NCBI GenBank assembly: GCA_019058425.1
Contig: JAHPYZ010000005.1
Location: 1 to 64,000 of the forward strand
Length of the DNA: 64,000 bases
Direction: 5' to 3'
Source: Promethearchaeota archaeon
GTDB lineage: Archaea; Asgardarchaeota; Lokiarchaeia; Sigyniarchaeales; SOKP01
Under the pieces are notes generated by a model. The model did not search any database. It worked only from the letters and a program-made list of their open reading frames with translations, and had not been told where the DNA came from. This document shows positions 61,439-64,000 of this stretch, piece by piece; within the stretch, counting starts at the first letter, position 1; each line of letters starts with the position of its first letter. A program made the position numbers and the translations under genes.

Positions 61439-61457
61439 AGACAGTTTGGAACTGTCT
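61439..61457. repeat. hairpin between decayed X copy and Y1 (stem AGACAGTT)
   Basis: AGACAGTT-TGG-AACTGTCT is a perfect 8-base-pair stem with a three-base loop. It lies at the end of the decayed X copy and just upstream of the Y1 promoter. The corresponding hairpin at 62454-62476 has the same loop but a different, still perfect, stem, so the pairing has been kept by compensating changes. Confidence 0.5.
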
Positions 61458-61760
61458 TAATATATCAAATAGTTTAAATATTTGTTCTTTTTTAACAATG
61501 AGAGTCGTCATCCCATCAACTGAATTATAACTTAATTTTCTACAATTCTTTTTAAATCGGAGAGATTTTTAATGGGAAACATATATCCAAAACAAAGTTA
61601 TGAGGTTTCAGATAGAGAGTCTTTATATTTTTGTATCCAATGTGTCTTTCCTCTCCAATATTTCCTCCTGAAACTGATGCTGTGGCTTGTACAAGTTCAC
61701 TAATAGTAAAGTTACCTTGTGCTATAATTCTTTGATTGCTGATAAAGATTACTACTAAAC
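61445..61760 (-). pseudogene. decayed 3' copy of the PH/GRAM-like gene X (copy 1)
   Basis: The minus strand encodes, with a frame change, VSLVVIFISNQRIIAQGNF, then GEERHIGYKNIKTLYL and further on KLSYNSVDGMTTLIVKKEQI and DILRQFQ. These align with residues from about 118 to the end of the intact protein at 62815-63495 (VFITNHRIIAQGKL; GSERHKERKTAKEYL; KLSYNLVGGRITLTAKKEQI; HILEQFQ). The 5' half is absent and a stop falls after ICFPLKISPI. The copy begins exactly at the Y2 stop codon, marking a duplication boundary. Confidence 0.65.
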
Positions 61761-62390
61761 TTACCGTTCATTTATTTTCTTTCGAAAAATAATATCCCAA
61801 CTTGCCGCAACAAATCCTAGAATGGTTCCGATCAATATTATATAAAATCCCAGTGATAGTATCATACTCACATCATTTAAAGATGCCGTATATCCAACAC
61901 GAGTTGTAAAAAAGCTTTTCTGCGTCATGATTATGATTATGCCTAGAATCAACATCGAAATATCAATTATTGAAAGAATTAATATCCGTAAATCCCATTT
62001 TCCATATTTTTCTTGTCGAAGATTAAAGGAATACTTTAATATTAACGCACCCGATATCAATAAAACAAATCCAGGTATAATTAAAGCAAAATGAGTAAAT
62101 ACGCGGATTCCCCCACCAACATATGTAGAACTCACTCCGAATATCGTTACCATTATTAATGAATAAAATACATCTTCGAAAATAATATCAACGGCAGGTA
62201 ATAATGATCCTCCCATTATACAAAAAGCACTAAAGGCACCAAAAAACCATGAGATGTTCCTTTTCTCTATTTCTTTACCTTCCTTTTTTTTCTTTTTTTG
62301 GTCTTTCTCGAGTTTTTTTTTATGTTTCAAGTGCTTTAGTTCTTCCTTAGAAACAGGTTTTTGCCGTTGATACCATACTGCACTACTCAT
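61761..62390 (-). CDS. multi-span membrane protein, tandem array copy Y2
   Basis: A 209-residue paralogue of the Y1 gene with the same layout: basic N-terminus (KKKLEKDQKKKKKEGKEIEKR), then four or five membrane segments (WFFGAFSAFCIMGGSLL; FTHFALIIPGFVLLISGALIL; LILSIIDISMLILGIIIIM; MILSLGFYIILIGTILGFVAA), ending FRKKINER. The promoter region at 62439-62451 (TATATTTAAATAA on the minus strand) matches that of Y1 in position. The high similarity between copies shows that the duplication is recent, or that purifying selection has kept both. Confidence 0.6.
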   Translation of the reverse strand: MSSAVWYQRQKPVSKEELKHLKHKKKLEKDQKKKKKEGKEIEKRNISWFFGAFSAFCIMGGSLLPAVDIIFEDVFYSLIMVTIFGVSSTYVGGGIRVFTHFALIIPGFVLLISGALILKYSFNLRQEKYGKWDLRILILSIIDISMLILGIIIIMTQKSFFTTRVGYTASLNDVSMILSLGFYIILIGTILGFVAASWDIIFRKKINER

Positions 62391-62453
62391 TTTATCAAAA
62401 AAAAAAATAATAAGATTAGATTTTAATTAGAGTAATTTTTATTTAAATATACG

Positions 62454-62476
62454 TAAAACACTTTGGAAGTGTTTTA
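62454..62476. repeat. hairpin between decayed X copy and Y2 (stem TAAAACACTT)
   Basis: TAAAACACTT-TGG-AAGTGTTTTA, a perfect 10-base-pair stem with loop TGG. Compared with 61439-61457, two stem positions differ and both partners have changed together. The intact gene X has no such hairpin at its end. Confidence 0.5.
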
Positions 62477-62775
62477 ATATATCAAAAAGTTTATCTACCT
62501 ATTCTTTTTTTATATTTAGGGTCGTCTTCCTTTCATCTATGCTATAACTTAGTTTTCGCCCATTTCTTTTTAAATCAGAAAGATTTTTAATGGGAAACGT
62601 ATATCCAAAACATCGTTCTGAGGATTCAGATAGAGAATCTTTATCTTTTTTGTATCCCTTTCGTCTCTCCTCTCCAATACTTCCTCCTGAAGCTGATGTT
62701 GTAGTTTATATAAGGTCACTAATAGTAAATTTACCTTGCGCTCTGTCTCATTTATTCTGGATACAATCAGAAAAG
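62462..62775 (-). pseudogene. decayed 3' copy of the PH/GRAM-like gene X (copy 2)
   Basis: A second damaged copy of the X 3' half, located between the intact X and Y2. DNA-level matches include the segment encoding the AAxATTATAGCACAAGG-like region (here disrupted), the GGAGGAAGTATTGGAGAGGAGAGACGA-type stretch corresponding to SGSERH, and the TTTCCCATTAAAAATC segment corresponding to FPIKPLS. Several frame changes are required to follow the homology, so it cannot make the X protein. A plus-strand open frame over this segment (62590-62799) is only a shadow. Confidence 0.6.
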
Positions 62776-62814
62776 ATTAGAAAAAAGGTACACGCTTAAA
62801 GAAGAAGAGAAGGG

Positions 62815-63495
62815 TTATTGGAACTGCTCTAATATATGAAAAATTTTATCGATTTGTTCCTTTTTAGCAGTGAGAGTTATCCTCCCACCAACTAGATTAT
62901 AGCTGAGTTTTTTTCCACTCCTTTTTAAATTAGAAAGAGGTTTAATTGGAAACGCGTATCCAAAACACAGATCTGATGTTTCAGATAGATATTCTTTTGC
63001 GGTTTTACGTTCTTTATGTCTTTCTGATCCAGAAGTACCTCCTCCTATAGTAGTCGGAGCTGATCTAGCTTGCAAGAGTTCTTCAACAGCTAGTTTACCT
63101 TGTGCTATAATTCTGTGATTAGTAATAAAAACTACTCCCATACTTACTGATATTTTAAGTGTCGGCTTCTGTAATGGTCTTTTTTTCTTAATTGCTCCCT
63201 CATATTCATATAGAATTTGTTCTCCACCGCGTAAGCAATAATTTTCAACTATGTATCGTCCTGCTCGATTTCTCCCTCCTTTTCCTAGTAGTTTCCCCAT
63301 TTTTTTCCATATATTTGAATACAGTATTCTCATAAAAAATAAAGGGTTAAGCTTATATGTCTCACCAATAAGATTGAGAAATTCAAAATCATACAATTGT
63401 AAATCATATAAATAATTTAGAATTTTTTTTTTCGAGGGATTCGTCTTTTTAAGTTCTTCTTCAATTCTATTCGTAGCTAGAGATACTTCACTCAA
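62815..63495 (-). CDS. PH/GRAM-like domain protein X
   Basis: A 226-residue soluble protein. Residues 1-75 are helical (RIEEELKKTNPSKKKILNYLYDLQLYDFEFLNLIG). From about residue 88 it has a beta-rich domain: GEQILYEYEGAIKKKRP, LKISVSMGVVFITNHRIIAQGKL, a variable Gly/Ser-rich loop, then SDLCFGYAFPIKPLSNLKRSGKKLSYNLVGGRITLTAKKEQIDKIFHILEQF, a pattern of seven strands and a final helix like GRAM/bacterial PH domains, which bind membranes or proteins. Start is TTG at 63493-63495 with AGGAAGGA seven bases upstream; a TATA box is at 63539-63550. Two damaged partial copies follow downstream, each with its own membrane-protein gene, so X and Y probably form a functional unit. Confidence 0.65.
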   Translation of the reverse strand: MSEVSLATNRIEEELKKTNPSKKKILNYLYDLQLYDFEFLNLIGETYKLNPLFFMRILYSNIWKKMGKLLGKGGRNRAGRYIVENYCLRGGEQILYEYEGAIKKKRPLQKPTLKISVSMGVVFITNHRIIAQGKLAVEELLQARSAPTTIGGGTSGSERHKERKTAKEYLSETSDLCFGYAFPIKPLSNLKRSGKKLSYNLVGGRITLTAKKEQIDKIFHILEQFQ

Positions 63496-63538
63496 TATGA
63501 ATTCCTTCCTAATAAATCGCTAAAATTTGTAGGTTGCA

Positions 63539-63550
63539 TTATATAAAATT
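63539..63550 (-). promoter_or_regulatory. TATA box of gene X
   Basis: AATTTTATATAA on the minus strand, 44-55 bases upstream of the TTG start at 63495, leaving room for the AGGAAGGA ribosome site. Confidence 0.45.
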
Positions 63551-63588
63551 ATAAGGTAATTTTTATACATTTTGGCATCACTAAATTT

Positions 63589-63661
63589 AAACCCAAGTCC
63601 TTTGCAAGGATAATCATCCAATAGCTACCATTTTTCTAATGGAATCATCTTTTTTGGGTTT
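63589..63661. other. predicted branched hairpin element upstream of gene X
   Basis: AAACCCAA (63589-63596) pairs perfectly with TTGGGTTT (63654-63661). Inside, on the minus strand, CCATT-AGAAA-AATGG and TCCTT-GCA-AAGGA can form two further stems; an alternative long stem ATTCCATTAG/CTATTGGAT competes with the first. The element begins at the stop of the upstream gene (63660) and ends before the X promoter. Candidate structured 3' end, terminator or attachment-like element. Confidence 0.4.
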
Positions 63662-63872
63662 ATAGTTTCTTTTGTATGATCAAGAACCAAACGCATAATA
63701 GAGATAATGCTAATGCGACGAAATCACTAATCAATGCTGGAATCTCGATATATATAATATTTCATGACAACATCGGATATAATTGCCAAGATAGAATGTG
63801 TAAAACTACGCTTGCAGCTACAAATGCTAATGTGAGACATAGCATGATTTTTTTAGTTTTTTTAGTTGCCAT
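63660..63872 (-). pseudogene. small two-span membrane protein interrupted by in-frame TGA
   Basis: From ATG 63870-63872 the frame reads MATKKTKKIMLCLTLAFVA, then SVVLHILSWQLYPMLS, then TGA at 63762-63764, then NIIYIEIPALISDFVALALSLLCVWFLIIQKKL and TAA. The first part is one membrane segment and the second part is another, together an ordinary 70-residue hairpin membrane protein. No second start codon exists close behind the TGA. So either a nonsense change or recoded TGA; a structured element follows immediately downstream. Confidence 0.5.
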
Positions 63873-63911
63873 CTGTTCTTTGCCTTCCGTCTATGAAAAG
63901 TATTATTAATA

Positions 63912-63998
63912 TTATAAAAATAACCCTGCTAAACCTAAGTAGATATAAAAGCCATAATAGTATATTAATGGAAAAGCAGGAACGAAAATCGGTCCGAC
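63912..63998 (-). CDS. C-terminal end of a membrane protein, cut by the window edge
   Basis: A frame open to the window edge reads VGPIFVPAFPLIYYYGFYIY then LGLAGLFL before TAA at 63912-63914. The sequence is hydrophobic and protein-like and ends 40 bases before the next gene on the same strand. Only 28 residues are visible, so the family cannot be named. Confidence 0.35.
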   Translation of the reverse strand, partial: VGPIFVPAFPLIYYYGFYIYLGLAGLFL

Positions 63999-64000
63999 TC

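Noticed and set aside
62590..62799. Plus-strand 69-residue open frame starting MGNVYPK
   Set aside because: It lies antisense to a decayed copy of gene X and has no family features; a shadow.
63676..63909. Plus-strand 77-residue open frame
   Set aside because: The minus strand of the same segment encodes a plausible membrane hairpin protein with its own start; the plus frame looks like its complement.
1..64000. Insertion sequences or integrase genes
   Set aside because: No transposase, integrase or terminal inverted repeats with target duplications were recognised.

Overview
The window looks like a piece of an Asgard (Lokiarchaeia-like) archaeal genome. The DNA is strongly AT-rich. Promoters carry TATA boxes, many genes end in a stop codon followed within a few bases by a run of T, and TTG starts with good Shine-Dalgarno sites are common. 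The information-processing genes are archaeal (RadA, FEN1-like flap nuclease, RPA-like OB protein, a possible TFB-like cyclin fold). An MglA-like small GTPase sits beside a roadblock protein, and there is a very large surface protein of Ig-like repeats. The taxonomic placement is inference. No rRNA, tRNA or CRISPR array was recognised.

Region 1 (about 0-24.4 kb) is a redox and acyl-CoA island. Three pairs of a DMSO-reductase-family molybdopterin subunit with a DmsB-like 4Fe-4S subunit (2-2775, 10769-13662, 17352-20151) are interleaved with a MaoC/hydratase-2 protein, thiolase, crotonase, 3-hydroxyacyl-CoA dehydrogenase, 4-hydroxybutyryl-CoA dehydratase, two nitronate-monooxygenase-like flavoproteins, two metallo-beta-lactamase-fold hydrolases, a methyltransferase, an ADP-ribosylglycohydrolase and a TetR regulator. 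Together they can connect 4-hydroxybutyryl-CoA or crotonyl-CoA to acetyl-CoA, with soluble Mo/W enzymes handling electrons. No DmsC-like membrane anchor is present.

Region 2 (24.4-40 kb) is mostly housekeeping: carAB, a heterodimeric ABC exporter, glutamine-dependent NAD synthetase, and glutamine synthetase divergent from an Lrp/AsnC regulator. Four ATGATCA sites lie between the divergent genes. A short stretch at 30.2-32.0 kb holds three damaged genes in a row.

Region 3 (40-53.5 kb) contains a CoiA-like nuclease, an unknown gene and a membrane-anchored HNH-like protein, then a 1609-residue surface protein. An operon of roadblock protein, MglA-like GTPase and unknown 403-residue protein follows, then RPA, a TFB-like protein and a divergent FEN1.

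Region 4 (53.5-64 kb) is accessory DNA dominated by small membrane proteins. It includes tandem paralogues, a membrane protein with a FYVE/RING-like zinc finger, RadA with helix-hairpin-helix domains at both ends, and a tandem array in which a PH/GRAM-like gene has left two decayed 3' copies, each with its own intact membrane-protein gene and a hairpin whose stem has co-varied. Several genes here are broken by one stop or one frameshift, so sequencing error in homopolymers and true decay need to be separated.
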